A stretch of DNA of 64,000 nucleotides from Candidatus Fermentibacteraceae bacterium (GTDB lineage Bacteria > Fermentibacterota > Fermentibacteria > Fermentibacterales > JCC-6): assembly GCA_016744855.1 (NCBI GenBank), contig JADGDO010000004.1, positions 35,006 through 99,005 on the forward strand, given 5' to 3'. Both the position numbers and the translations under genes were made by a program. Below the pieces are notes generated by a model that saw only the letters and a list, made by a program, of their open reading frames with translations, searched no databases and was not told the DNA's origin. This document shows positions 49,340-59,285 of the stretch, piece after piece (position 1 is the first letter of the stretch; every line of letters begins with the position of its first letter).

Positions 49340-50097
49340 TCGGTCTCCATTTTATAAAATGCCTGCATTGCCGGGTATCCACTCCCGGTATTTTCCCAGT
49401 TAACCCTCGAGATCAACCTGACAGTTGCAAAAAATCCCTGGATATCCATTCCTTCCAGCAATCTGCTCTGTACTCCCAATCCGGTAAAGACTCCCCATCC
49501 CCTGAAATTATTTGTCTCGACAGGAGGAGTGTAAAGGGCAACTGTTAAGTCATTATCTGAGCCGTACTCACTCCAGAATTCGGTAATATCAGTGCAGCAT
49601 TGTGCTTCAGGGACAATTTGCAGTACCACATCCGGCTTGAAGAAGTTAATCAGTTCAAGAACAGTTTGTTGTCTCAACACAGGGTTTTCCCAAAGACTGT
49701 CTGCAAGCAGTTCAGAATTCAGTTGAGGCTCCATTCTTACAGGTATCCCCGATGAATCAGTCCAGATAATCAGGTGGTCTCTAAGCCCTGAGAAGGATGT
49801 TTCCTCAGGGAGTACCAATATGAGAAGCTTGCCTGTGCGATCAAGCTCCTGGGCAATGCTCAGAAAGAAATCTGATTCTGTGCTTTCTGACGCATAAAAC
49901 CTTCCGCCAGCTGTTTCCAAAAGATCAGTAACAGCCTCAGGCATAGAGTCGTCTGGTGAAGGTGAAGCCGTAAATTTTATGAGCATTGCAGTTTCTCCTG
50001 TTTCAGGAAGAGAAGTGCTCTGTCTCTGATATACATTGCTATCGCTATTGCAACCTGTATTTACCATCAGGAGCGTTACAAACAGAACCATATGCAA
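49336..50097 (-). CDS. Hypothetical lipoprotein
   Basis: 253 aa ORF (TTG 50097 or ATG 50091); lipobox-like LLMVNTGC; overlaps the following membrane-protein gene. Confidence 0.6.
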   Translation of the reverse strand: MHMVLFVTLLMVNTGCNSDSNVYQRQSTSLPETGETAMLIKFTASPSPDDSMPEAVTDLLETAGGRFYASESTESDFFLSIAQELDRTGKLLILVLPEETSFSGLRDHLIIWTDSSGIPVRMEPQLNSELLADSLWENPVLRQQTVLELINFFKPDVVLQIVPEAQCCTDITEFWSEYGSDNDLTVALYTPPVETNNFRGWGVFTGLGVQSRLLEGMDIQGFFATVRLISRVNWENTGSGYPAMQAFYKMETE

Positions 50098-50125
50098 AAA
50101 GTGCCCGGTTGTATACCGGGCACCC
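50095..50125 (-). terminator. Rho-independent terminator downstream of metalloprotease gene
   Basis: Minus strand gtgcccggt-ata-caaccgggcac followed by TTTTT; abuts the start of the lipoprotein gene. Confidence 0.75.
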
Positions 50126-50144
50126 TTTTTTGCTATTCTTAAAA

Positions 50145-51860
50145 CTACCTGAGTACGGATACCCGTTCCGTTTCCATAGAATTACCGTGTCTGAGAACTA
50201 CGAAATAAGTTCCAGAGGACAGGTCGTTCCCGAATTCAACAGAATTAAATCCCTGCTGAGCCTCACCTGAGAAGAGAGTTTCAACTCTGCGTCCTGTCAT
50301 ATCGATAATTGAAAGGTCAGCATGGCCGGATGATGGCAGGTTGAATGTAACTGCTGAACCTGCTACCAATGGGTTACTGCCGATTGTCAGCTCTGGTGAA
50401 GTGAAGTTTTCAGTTTCTTCTATACCAGAACTGTAAGTAATTTCGTATTCAAATTCTGCAGTAAAAGATGTTTCAGCCATGAATGCCGGGAAGAAAACTG
50501 CGTAATCGTAACCGGTTGTTGGGACTGCAACTGTTTTGTCACCGGTTGTTGGGTCGCATTCATACCAGTTGAATTCAAAGCTGCTGCCGTTGTAGATAAA
50601 AGCACCAAGGTTCCAGTCGAAGTTGTTCCTACCGTCAAACTCTATCTGAACATAACCGTCCTGATAGTCTGTCAGATCTACTCGTATCCAAGTAATTCCA
50701 AGAGTCTGCATATGATAGGTAGGGTGGGCAGCGTGGTAGTCTTCTGAATATGGAAGGGTAGTAATTCTATTCCATGGAAGAACTATTGCATCAGTGATAC
50801 CTGCTCCTGTAAGCTCATCGTCAAACAGATTGAAGCTTGCGTTATACAGTGATCCGACGAAATATCTCCAAACACCGTATTCCATGAAACCTTTTTCCAG
50901 TGAGCTTCCATGTGAGATAAACATTTCATCCTGTGCGTCCATCATATTGGCACCAGCGCCTTCGGCACAGTTTTCCCATACCTCGCGAACGGCGGTCTCA
51001 TCGAACATAAGACTCATCATTCTAGGCCAGAACATTCCACCGTACCAGTAAGGATTAGCTGAATCAATTCCGAGCCATGGTTTTCTCATAGCTCCACCAC
51101 CGTAGTACCCTTTCCAGTCATTAACATCGTCGTAGACCATGTCTTCCATCCATACGGCACAGTTTTCCATGAACCAGGTGGGTTCCTGCCAGTCATATGA
51201 ACTCTGAATGGCATGCTGAAATTCATGGGCAGCAGTTACCTGATTCAGAGCGGTTCCTTGAGTATTGCTTATAACAATATGGCTTGCACTTGAAGCGTGG
51301 GTGGAGTCCGCTGGCTTGTATTCACCACCGCTGGAGCAGTATCCGCAAATACCAGTGCCAGCGTTTTTGATGTAGATGTCATAAAGATTGTCTCCACCAG
51401 CACCATTATCTGATGGTGGAACAAAGTAACCCATTGTCTCACATTCAGTAACCCAGGAATTGTCGCAATAAGCCGCAATGTTGTTTGCATAGGTCAGAGA
51501 GCTTGCATCAGTTCCCGTGGTTGTATAATGAATTCTGAAATGACCCCCCGGAGAGGCAAAGTTTTGCGGGGTTCCAGAGAGGCTTGGACGATTAACAAGA
51601 GCCATAATTTCCTCGAGGGCTTCTTCTGAAACCTGGTCGCTCAGAAGAACTGCTTCATGAAGCGCAGGGGAGCCGCTCTTCACAGTCTCTGTTCCAAGAG
51701 TGTAGTGAGTTGGAAGTTTTTCTGGACTCATAACACTGTAAACAAAATACAGTGCTCTCTGGTCTACCGAAATATCCTGATCGTTATTTATCCGCTCGAA
51801 AACCGTATCAGCAAAAACGCTGACTGTTAGTACCATCAATAAAACAAGAGCAGTTTTCAT
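50145..51860 (-). CDS. Secreted MXAN_6640-like putative metalloprotease with C-terminal sorting/FlgD-Ig-like domain
   Basis: 571 aa; signal peptide, AAHEFQHAIQSSYDWQEPTWFMENCAVWMED, C-terminal ADLSIIDMTGRRVETLFSGEAQQGFNSVEFGNDLSSGTYFVVLRHG. Confidence 0.8.
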   Translation of the reverse strand: MKTALVLLMVLTVSVFADTVFERINNDQDISVDQRALYFVYSVMSPEKLPTHYTLGTETVKSGSPALHEAVLLSDQVSEEALEEIMALVNRPSLSGTPQNFASPGGHFRIHYTTTGTDASSLTYANNIAAYCDNSWVTECETMGYFVPPSDNGAGGDNLYDIYIKNAGTGICGYCSSGGEYKPADSTHASSASHIVISNTQGTALNQVTAAHEFQHAIQSSYDWQEPTWFMENCAVWMEDMVYDDVNDWKGYYGGGAMRKPWLGIDSANPYWYGGMFWPRMMSLMFDETAVREVWENCAEGAGANMMDAQDEMFISHGSSLEKGFMEYGVWRYFVGSLYNASFNLFDDELTGAGITDAIVLPWNRITTLPYSEDYHAAHPTYHMQTLGITWIRVDLTDYQDGYVQIEFDGRNNFDWNLGAFIYNGSSFEFNWYECDPTTGDKTVAVPTTGYDYAVFFPAFMAETSFTAEFEYEITYSSGIEETENFTSPELTIGSNPLVAGSAVTFNLPSSGHADLSIIDMTGRRVETLFSGEAQQGFNSVEFGNDLSSGTYFVVLRHGNSMETERVSVLR

Positions 51861-51877
51861 TTATTCTCCTAAACAGG

Positions 51878-51902
51878 AACGGGCGGCAGTGCCGCCCGTT
51901 TC
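51878..51902 (-). terminator. Hairpin, probable terminator between the two metalloprotease genes
   Basis: acgggcggca-gtgccgcccgt stem with a weak T-rich tail on the minus strand. Confidence 0.5.
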
Positions 51903-51912
51903 ATAATCAGTG

Positions 51913-53640
51913 TTAGTCAACTATTACAAATCTTGAGGAGCATCCTCCGTCCGGAGCAATAAGTCTGGCGAAATATGTTCCGTTACCCAGTTCATCTGCA
52001 TTGATCGAAATATCAGAGTTTCCGACTGGAAGTTCACCTGCGTGAGCGTTGTGAACAAGTCTTCCTGATACATCATAGATGTTGAGAGTTGAGAAGCCGG
52101 CAGTTGTAAGAGAAACAGTAATTGCAGAATTACCCGACATTGGATTGGTCATCGGGGTCAGTGCAAGAACTTCTGTGGATTCTCCTTCTTCAATTCCTGT
52201 AGCTTCTGAAAGCACAAACTCATAGGTTCCTTCGAAGGTAGAGATAGTGAAGTTCTGGATGACAAGAATAACGTCATCCCAGCCCTCGGCATCAAAGCTG
52301 AGGTTAATGGTGCTTTCTGGGTTGCTTATCTTGTGTGTGTAGTACGAATCTGTTCCATCATCTTTCGTACTGATTACACCGATTCCCCATTCCCAGTTAT
52401 CTCTTGCATCAAAATCAAAATTGAGCCAACCATCGTATTCAGCAACATCGATTGAAATCCAGACCATTCCGAGTGCTTCCGGGCCGTAGACGCTGTCGGT
52501 AAGTAGAATTGGAAGCTCATCCATTGTTACCCTGTTCCATGGCAGAACAAGTGCTCCGGGTGTCCAGAGGGAGGATTCCTCAATTTCATAATGCTCATCA
52601 TCGGCGAGAGCACCCGTGAACCAGCGCCAGCAGGCATAGTCCATCAGCCATGTTTCGAGATCTTTGCCGTAATACCTTGCAGTTCCGTCTATGGCACCGA
52701 GCATATTGGAGCCTACTGTGTCTGCACAGAGTTCCCATACCATTCTAACAGCGTCAGGACTTCCTGTGCTTACTTCCATAAACATCGGCCAAGGGGAACC
52801 GCCGTACCAGTACATTGCTGGACTGCGGATATCTCTCCAGGATTGTCTTATGGCATTCTCACCAGAGTGGAGGTATTGTGCATAACCGTTAGTGTCCCAA
52901 ACTTCGTTCTCGACCCATACAGCGCAGTTTTCTTTGAACCACGTAGGTTCTGCCGCTTCGTAACCTGCCTGTATACCATGCTGAAATTCGTGAGAAGTTG
53001 TTTCACGAAGATTCTCTATACCGTATCCGCTGACATCTTTGCTCATGGCTATGTGACTTGAGTAGTCAGCCTCGGGAGTGGTTGGGTCAGGGAATTCACC
53101 ACCGGTTGAACAGTAGCCCATAGTTCCGGGATTAAGGCTCAAAATATAAACATCGTATTTAGCGCTTCCACCCAGACCAAGGTCCGAAGGAGGAGCTTCA
53201 AAACCAAGATCATCAATTTCCACTGTCCATGAAAGTTCGAATGCGTCTTCGAGCTCATCAACATATGACTGATCCGTGGCGTTAACACCGGTGTCGGTCC
53301 AGTGAATTACAAAGTGTTCTGTTTCAGCCAAGTATTCAGGGCTGCCTACAACAGGTCTTGCCAGAAGCACATCCAGCTCTTCTTTGACAGGTGCTGAGCA
53401 GGAATCATAAAGACGTACAATCATATCAAAAGCAGCTGTGCCGCATGGTTCCTTCGTTGTACCGTCGATAAATTCTGATGGAACAGCACTGCTGTTGTGA
53501 ATGCTGTTGAAGAGGATGAATACAGCCTCGTCTGCTGTCAGAGCATCAGTATTAAGAGCCTGATCAACTCTTGTTGTTACAGCGTCTGCATTTGCAGAGA
53601 CTGCAAGAATCAATGTAAATACAAAAAAAAGTAAACGCAT
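51913..53640 (-). CDS. Secreted MXAN_6640-like putative metalloprotease (paralog) with C-terminal sorting/FlgD-Ig-like domain
   Basis: 575 aa; TSHEFQHGIQAGYEAAEPTWFKENCAVWVENEV; C-terminal STLNIYDVSGRLVHNAHAGELPVGNSDISINADELGNGTYFARL. Confidence 0.8.
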   Translation of the reverse strand: MRLLFFVFTLILAVSANADAVTTRVDQALNTDALTADEAVFILFNSIHNSSAVPSEFIDGTTKEPCGTAAFDMIVRLYDSCSAPVKEELDVLLARPVVGSPEYLAETEHFVIHWTDTGVNATDQSYVDELEDAFELSWTVEIDDLGFEAPPSDLGLGGSAKYDVYILSLNPGTMGYCSTGGEFPDPTTPEADYSSHIAMSKDVSGYGIENLRETTSHEFQHGIQAGYEAAEPTWFKENCAVWVENEVWDTNGYAQYLHSGENAIRQSWRDIRSPAMYWYGGSPWPMFMEVSTGSPDAVRMVWELCADTVGSNMLGAIDGTARYYGKDLETWLMDYACWRWFTGALADDEHYEIEESSLWTPGALVLPWNRVTMDELPILLTDSVYGPEALGMVWISIDVAEYDGWLNFDFDARDNWEWGIGVISTKDDGTDSYYTHKISNPESTINLSFDAEGWDDVILVIQNFTISTFEGTYEFVLSEATGIEEGESTEVLALTPMTNPMSGNSAITVSLTTAGFSTLNIYDVSGRLVHNAHAGELPVGNSDISINADELGNGTYFARLIAPDGGCSSRFVIVD

Positions 53641-53830
53641 GAATCCCCCATTTCGTCATTCTGATAGATACAACAACCCTACCACCTAATCTAGAGTTTT
53701 TCTCCTTCTTTGTCCATAACATCTCCGAGGCGATTCAGTTCCGTTTTTAAAGGTTGCAGCTTACAATTGCTGTCAACATAGTAGGCTCAGTGATTCATTT
53801 TGTTTTATACCCTATTTGAAGGAGAATGCT

Positions 53831-55234
53831 TTGAAAGTTACATTCTACGGAGCTGCAAAGGCTGTTACGGGTTCACAACACCTTTTAGAGGTCGCAGGGA
53901 AGAGGATTCTACTGGACTGCGGGTTGAGCCAGGGAAGGCGAAATGATAGTGAGAGATTGAATAGGGAATACGGTTATGAACCTGCTTCATTGGATGCAGT
54001 TATCCTATCCCACGCTCATATAGATCATTCCGGCAAACTTCCCGGACTCGTTAAGAATGGTTTTAAGGGAATGATATTCTCCACGGGTGCATCCAGAGAT
54101 CTCGCGGCCATAATGCTTCCTGATTCTGCTCACATTCAACAGGCTGATGCTGAGTACCTGAATAAAAAGAGAGCCAAACAAGGGTTGGAACCCATTCAAC
54201 CTCTCTATGATCTCGAGGATGCTCTTTCCGCTATAGAAAAATTTGTTTCCATACCATATGATCTTTCCTTCCCTATCTACCCTGGAATAACTTTACGCTT
54301 TCTTGAAGCGGGACACATTCTCGGCAGTGCTCAGGTAGAGCTGACCATCGAAGAGAACGGAAAGAAACGCACTCTGCTCTTCACTGGAGACCTCGGGCGT
54401 TTTGACAGACCAATTCTTCGCGATCCAGATCTTTCCTCCAGACCCGATTTTCTTATTACTGAAAGTACCTATGGAGGCCGGAATCATGAAGCTCAGGAGA
54501 AATCTCTCTTAGACCTGGAACAGGTTGTAAAACGAACTGCACGACGTGGGGGAAAAGTTGTTATTCCAGCATTTAGTGTTGGAAGAACCCAGGAAGTGCT
54601 TTATTTCCTAAATCTTCTTTTTGTTGCAGGAAGATTGCCAGATATTCCTGTATATGTAGATTCTCCTCTCTCCTTTAACGCAACCGAAGTGTTTAAACTG
54701 CACCCTGAGGTATATGATAAAGAGCTCCGTGATCTGCTTTACGCAGGACACAGCCCATTCCAGTTCAACAACCTTCATTTTGTGCAGAATGTACAGGAAT
54801 CAAAAGCTATCAATTTTGCTAAAGAACCAATGATAATTATCTCAGCTTCAGGCATGTGCGAGAACGGCAGAATAAGGCATCACCTTAAAAACAACATCAC
54901 AGATCCAAGAGCCACTATTGTGCTTGTAGGCTTTATGGCTGAGCATACCCTTGGCCGCAAGATTTCTGAGCGGAGAGACACTGTGAACATATTCGGTGTG
55001 CCATATGCAACTAAAGCAGAGGTCGTCGACATTGACGGATTCAGTGCACATGCAGATTCAGATGCTCTGATGAGGTTTTTCCGGGCGATTGGCGAAAATG
55101 TGAAACAGGTGGCTGTTGTTCACGGTGAAGAAAAATCCGCTGAAGCTCTTGCTAAACTGATACGTGCGGAGAGCAATGCAGAAGTTTCCATACCGGCTCC
55201 AGGGGAATCTATTTCGATTAATGGAACAATATAG
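53831..55234 (+). CDS. MBL-fold beta-CASP RNA-metabolising hydrolase
   Basis: Likely TTG 53831 after RBS AAGGAG; KVTFYGAAKAVTGSQHLLEV, LSHAHIDHSGKLPGLVK, TESTYGGRNHE, PAFSVGRTQEVLYFL, IDGFSAHADSDAL. Confidence 0.92.
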   Translation: MKVTFYGAAKAVTGSQHLLEVAGKRILLDCGLSQGRRNDSERLNREYGYEPASLDAVILSHAHIDHSGKLPGLVKNGFKGMIFSTGASRDLAAIMLPDSAHIQQADAEYLNKKRAKQGLEPIQPLYDLEDALSAIEKFVSIPYDLSFPIYPGITLRFLEAGHILGSAQVELTIEENGKKRTLLFTGDLGRFDRPILRDPDLSSRPDFLITESTYGGRNHEAQEKSLLDLEQVVKRTARRGGKVVIPAFSVGRTQEVLYFLNLLFVAGRLPDIPVYVDSPLSFNATEVFKLHPEVYDKELRDLLYAGHSPFQFNNLHFVQNVQESKAINFAKEPMIIISASGMCENGRIRHHLKNNITDPRATIVLVGFMAEHTLGRKISERRDTVNIFGVPYATKAEVVDIDGFSAHADSDALMRFFRAIGENVKQVAVVHGEEKSAEALAKLIRAESNAEVSIPAPGESISINGTI

Positions 55235-55291
55235 ACGAGCTTGATTATATTTGAGGTATGAATTAACACGTCTCAATAAATCTGGAGTGAC

Positions 55292-56383
55292 TTGATGATA
55301 ATTTTGAATTTTCTGCTTGCTTCTCTAATTTCCGTTACCGGTTTTTCACCGGAATTTCAACCACCATCATGTGGTATTGGTGCTGAGACTGCCGGTGGAG
55401 GCGTCAGGGCTTTTTCAATGGGTGGTGTAAGCGCAGGGCTTGCAGATTCGAATATGGTTTCAGGATCTAATCCTGCAGCTTCAGCATGGGCAGTTAATAC
55501 CGGACTTGCCTGGGGTACAAAAGTTAGAGAGACAAATGACCTCAGTTGGTCAGGTGCATCTTCTTTCCCAGAGGTTTCAATGGTATTTCCGCTTCCTCTT
55601 GATCTGCAATTCTCTGCTCTGATGAGTAGTCGTTCCAGAATCAATATAGAGGATACTATCACTTTCATTGGTGGATCAGGAACAGAGAAGTGGACCGGTA
55701 GTTCCGGTGAATCTTATCTTGGTTTTACTTCAAGGGTCTCTGAACATCTAGCTTTCTCTCTCGGGGGAAAGTGTTTTTTCGGGTCCGCAATGGGTGATGC
55801 AGTTACAGCTCCCACCATTCCAGGTCAGGAGATCTCCCTTGGTAGATCCTTCAGAGATGATCTTTCGTTTTCGCCATCCTGGGGTCCTGTGTTCGGGGCA
55901 TTTATGAATACCCGGTATTTTTCCGCAGGCATGTCTATTGTAACTGACAGATCCGGCGATCTGGATATTAGTCGCGAATACCTGGATGACACTTCCGCAG
56001 AAACTACTGTCAGATATTCTGTACCTGGTGAATTCTCAGCTGGAGTATCGTCACAGGTTCACCCAAGGATTCTTGTGGGCTTAGACTTTTTCGCCAGAAA
56101 AGCTCTTACTATTCTTGAGCAAACTACCGACGAGGGTAGTTATTTAGCCTCAGGTATCGAGATAAATCCCGGTTACGGATTCCGACTTAGGGGCGGTTTC
56201 AGAGCAATGGATGGTTTATGGAGAGATGGTGCATCCAGATACTCTGGTGGTATTGGTTATCTTATCTCGGGTGGCAGGGCTTCTTTTGATATAGGGGCAA
56301 GCTATGAGACCTGGGGTGTGGACGAATCCGAAACAGTCGTTTTCGCTTCAATACGGACGTCAGAGAATTGGCTGGGACGGTAG
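55292..56383 (+). CDS. Putative outer-membrane beta-barrel protein (PorV/FadL-like)
   Basis: 363 aa; signal peptide; GGGVRAFSMGGVSAGLADSNMVSGSNPAASAW and alternating amphipathic strands to the C-terminus. Confidence 0.6.
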   Translation: MMIILNFLLASLISVTGFSPEFQPPSCGIGAETAGGGVRAFSMGGVSAGLADSNMVSGSNPAASAWAVNTGLAWGTKVRETNDLSWSGASSFPEVSMVFPLPLDLQFSALMSSRSRINIEDTITFIGGSGTEKWTGSSGESYLGFTSRVSEHLAFSLGGKCFFGSAMGDAVTAPTIPGQEISLGRSFRDDLSFSPSWGPVFGAFMNTRYFSAGMSIVTDRSGDLDISREYLDDTSAETTVRYSVPGEFSAGVSSQVHPRILVGLDFFARKALTILEQTTDEGSYLASGIEINPGYGFRLRGGFRAMDGLWRDGASRYSGGIGYLISGGRASFDIGASYETWGVDESETVVFASIRTSENWLGR

Positions 56384-57075
56384 TTGTAGTACCTGCCAGG
56401 ATGGAGTCTACCCGGCTTCCGGGTAAACCTCTGGCGGACATCTGCGGTCGACCCATGATTCTCAGGGTTCTTGACGGTGCTGCCGGAGCAAACCCTGATC
56501 GTCTCGTTGTTGCAACAGATTCAGAAGAAATAAAAGCGGTAGTTGCTGCTGCCGGATATGAGGCAGTTATCACCGGTCCCTGCGAAAGCGGTACCCAGCG
56601 AGTTTACAAGGCATGGAAAGCTCTGGGTTGTCCAGGCGAACGAATTATTAATCTCCAGGGGGATGAACCGTTCGTGCAGCCGGGCTGGGTCGAAGCGCTC
56701 ACCAGCCAGGAAATGTTGCCCGAATCGGTCGTAACTCTGGCTAAGAAAGTTCCAGCTGACGTTGGAGAAGATCCATCTGTTGTGAAAGTTGTTACGAATT
56801 CCACAGGGGAAGCTCTTTATTTTTCGAGAAGTATTATTCCCTGGGGAGCTTCTTTTATTCTACACCATCTAGGAGTATACTCTTTTACTCCTGAAAGCCT
56901 TTCGCTTTGTGCCTGTTCTCCCCCCGGAAAGCTATCTCTTCAGGAAAAGCTGGAGCAGCTTGGATGGATGGAGAATGGGATTAAAATCAAGGTTATACCA
57001 GGTGATTGGCACGCAATGGGTGTTGACACACAAGAGGATCTGGAGGAGGCTCGGAAATGGTTCAGAAATTATTAG
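56368..57075 (+). CDS. kdsB: 3-deoxy-manno-octulosonate cytidylyltransferase
   Basis: TTG start; VVVPARMESTRLPGKPLADICGRPMI, NLQGDEPFVQPGW, FSRSIIPW, LGVYSFTPESL. Confidence 0.95.
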   Translation: MAGTVVVVPARMESTRLPGKPLADICGRPMILRVLDGAAGANPDRLVVATDSEEIKAVVAAAGYEAVITGPCESGTQRVYKAWKALGCPGERIINLQGDEPFVQPGWVEALTSQEMLPESVVTLAKKVPADVGEDPSVVKVVTNSTGEALYFSRSIIPWGASFILHHLGVYSFTPESLSLCACSPPGKLSLQEKLEQLGWMENGIKIKVIPGDWHAMGVDTQEDLEEARKWFRNY

Positions 57076-57860
57076 ATTCATCCCTTCCCTTATTTATTCT
57101 GGGACCCTGCGGAATTGAATCCGAAGAACTTGTTTTTACGACTGCAAAATTTGTTGATACCCTTAGAAAAAAGTATGAGGGCAGGGCTGTTTTTGTTTTC
57201 AAAAGCTCTTTCCTCAAGGACAATAGAACATCTGAAGGATCCTGGTCTGGCCCTGGAATTGAAGAGGGGCTTAGAATCCTTGAAGAAGCGGGAAATTCTT
57301 TCCAGCTTCCCTTGATTACTGATATTCACGTTGCTGCTCATGCTGCACCCGTGGCAGAGATTTGTGATATGCTTCAAATACCTGCTTTCCTCTGCCGACA
57401 GACTTCTTTACTGGAGGCAGCAGGGCAGACAGGCATTCCTGTGAATGTAAAAAAAGGGCAATTCATGGCTCCTGAGAACATGAAGGGAGCTGTCGACAAG
57501 CTTATTGCATCCGGCTGTCCTTCCACTTTCCTTACTGAACGGGGCAGTTTTTTCGGTTATGGAGACCTTGTTGTAGACATGCGGTCGCTGACAGTAATGA
57601 AAGGACTCTGCGACGGAGTCATCATGGACCTCACTCATTCACTTCAGAAGCCCGGAGCTGCAGGTAAATTTACTGGCGGGGATAGAACATTTGCCCTCCA
57701 GATGGCTCGAGCGGCAGCAGCATGGGGAATCAAAGGTATGTTTATTGAAGCCCATCCCAAACCGGAAGAGGCTTTAAGCGACAGCGCTGTCATGCTTGAT
57801 TTTTGTGAGGCGGAAGCAGTACTCGAAGCAGCTCTAAATCACTGGGAAGGGAGTTCCTGA
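57057..57860 (+). CDS. kdsA: 2-dehydro-3-deoxyphosphooctonate aldolase
   Basis: 267 aa; FILGPCGIES, FKSSFLKDNRTSEGSWSGPGIEEGLRIL, LITDIHVAAHA, QIPAFLCRQTSLLEAAGQTG. Confidence 0.95.
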   Translation: MVQKLLDSSLPLFILGPCGIESEELVFTTAKFVDTLRKKYEGRAVFVFKSSFLKDNRTSEGSWSGPGIEEGLRILEEAGNSFQLPLITDIHVAAHAAPVAEICDMLQIPAFLCRQTSLLEAAGQTGIPVNVKKGQFMAPENMKGAVDKLIASGCPSTFLTERGSFFGYGDLVVDMRSLTVMKGLCDGVIMDLTHSLQKPGAAGKFTGGDRTFALQMARAAAAWGIKGMFIEAHPKPEEALSDSAVMLDFCEAEAVLEAALNHWEGSS

Positions 57861-58336
57861 TGAAATTCACTGATATCAGACTTTTAGCTGTTGATGTAGA
57901 TGGTACTTTAACTGATGGAAAACTCTTTTACGGTCCAAATGGTGTTTCACAGGCTTTTAATTCCAAAGATGGTGCTGGAATAATGAAACTTATTGAAAAA
58001 GGGGTTGATGTTGCCTTCGTATCTTTCCGCGACTTCAGCTGCACAAGAAGAAGAGCTTCTGATCTGGGAGTGAAACTTCTTTGCCTCGGGAGCCTGGATA
58101 AGGCTGCATCAGTAAAGGGACTTGCCGAACACCTGAATATTCCCCTCTCATCTGTTCTGTTCATGGGCGACGATAGCAAAGATATTCCTGCAATGGAAAT
58201 TGCCGGTAAATCTGCCTGTCCTCGCGACGCATCCGAAGATGTCAGAGATCTCTGTTCGGTTGTAGCAGATTGTGAAGGCGGTTATGGAGCGGTTAGAGAG
58301 ATTGCTGAAATGATCCTGGAGGATTTGAGTGAGTAG
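57860..58336 (+). CDS. kdsC: KdsC-type HAD phosphatase
   Basis: 158 aa; LLAVDVDGTLTDGKLFYGPNG, FMGDDSKDIPAMEIAG, operon position. Confidence 0.92.
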   Translation: MKFTDIRLLAVDVDGTLTDGKLFYGPNGVSQAFNSKDGAGIMKLIEKGVDVAFVSFRDFSCTRRRASDLGVKLLCLGSLDKAASVKGLAEHLNIPLSSVLFMGDDSKDIPAMEIAGKSACPRDASEDVRDLCSVVADCEGGYGAVREIAEMILEDLSE

Positions 58337-59285
58337 CATTTTTGAGGAAGCAGAGCGTGTCTTTGAAATAGAGGTCAAATGGTTGAACTCTATGCTTCCT
58401 TTAAATAGGAGTTCGTTTCCTGCAGCAGTTGAGCTGCTTAATAGATCAAAGGGAAAACTGATTATTTGTGGCATGGGAAAATCAGGTCTTGTAGCCAGAA
58501 AAATCGCTGCAACCATGACCAGTACTGGAACGCCTTCCTACTTTCTTCACCCTGCAGAGGGTATTCACGGCGATGCTGGTATTCTCGCAAGAGGTGATAC
58601 CGCTCTTGTTTTATCTAAAAGTGGCGATACCGCAGAAATTGCAGCACTTCTACCCGTTTTGGGTAGCCTAAACATTCCTGTAGTGGCAATGGTTTCAAAT
58701 GAAAACTCTCTTCTCGGAAGATTTGCCGATGTTGTGCTCAAGCTTCCCGGATTCAAGGAAGCCTGCCCCTATAATCTTGCTCCCACTGCTAGCACAACTG
58801 CCATGATGACCATGGGGGATGCACTGGCTATGGCTATGCTTAAGCTTTCCGGATTTACCCCAGAGGACTTTGCAGAAGTTCACCCCGGAGGATCTCTGGG
58901 AAAAAAACTTCTTATGAGAGTGTCAGACCTTATGACTTCAGAGAATCTACCGCTTCTTTCTCCTGAAAGCCCTCTTACGGCCGCCATTGAGATGATGACG
59001 GAGCATCGTGGTTTGTGCATTGCTACAGACACAGAAAGCCGTCTTGCAGGGATATTTGTCTACGGCGACCTGGGACGACTGATGAGAGACAATATCAGTG
59101 TTTCCGGTCTTTCTCTGAAAGATGTTATGATAAAAAACCCTGCAGTAACGCAGGCTGATGAGCTTCTTGCACTAGCGGTTCAGTCAATGGAGGCCAGGGG
59201 AATAACATCTCTTGTCGTTGTAAATGAAAATTCAATTCCCTTAGGCATTGTTTATCTTCATGATGCACTGGCTCTTGGATTCTGA
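58329..59285 (+). CDS. kdsD: Arabinose-5-phosphate isomerase (SIS plus CBS domains)
   Basis: 318 aa; ICGMGKSGLVARKIAATMTSTGTPSYFLHPAEGIHGDAG, LSKSGDTAEI, HPGGSLGKKLL. Confidence 0.95.
   Translation: MSSIFEEAERVFEIEVKWLNSMLPLNRSSFPAAVELLNRSKGKLIICGMGKSGLVARKIAATMTSTGTPSYFLHPAEGIHGDAGILARGDTALVLSKSGDTAEIAALLPVLGSLNIPVVAMVSNENSLLGRFADVVLKLPGFKEACPYNLAPTASTTAMMTMGDALAMAMLKLSGFTPEDFAEVHPGGSLGKKLLMRVSDLMTSENLPLLSPESPLTAAIEMMTEHRGLCIATDTESRLAGIFVYGDLGRLMRDNISVSGLSLKDVMIKNPAVTQADELLALAVQSMEARGITSLVVVNENSIPLGIVYLHDALALGF

Noticed and set aside
52591-53061. 156-aa + strand ORF
   Set aside because: Antisense to the secreted metalloprotease paralog, whose HExxH motif and signal peptide support the minus strand.
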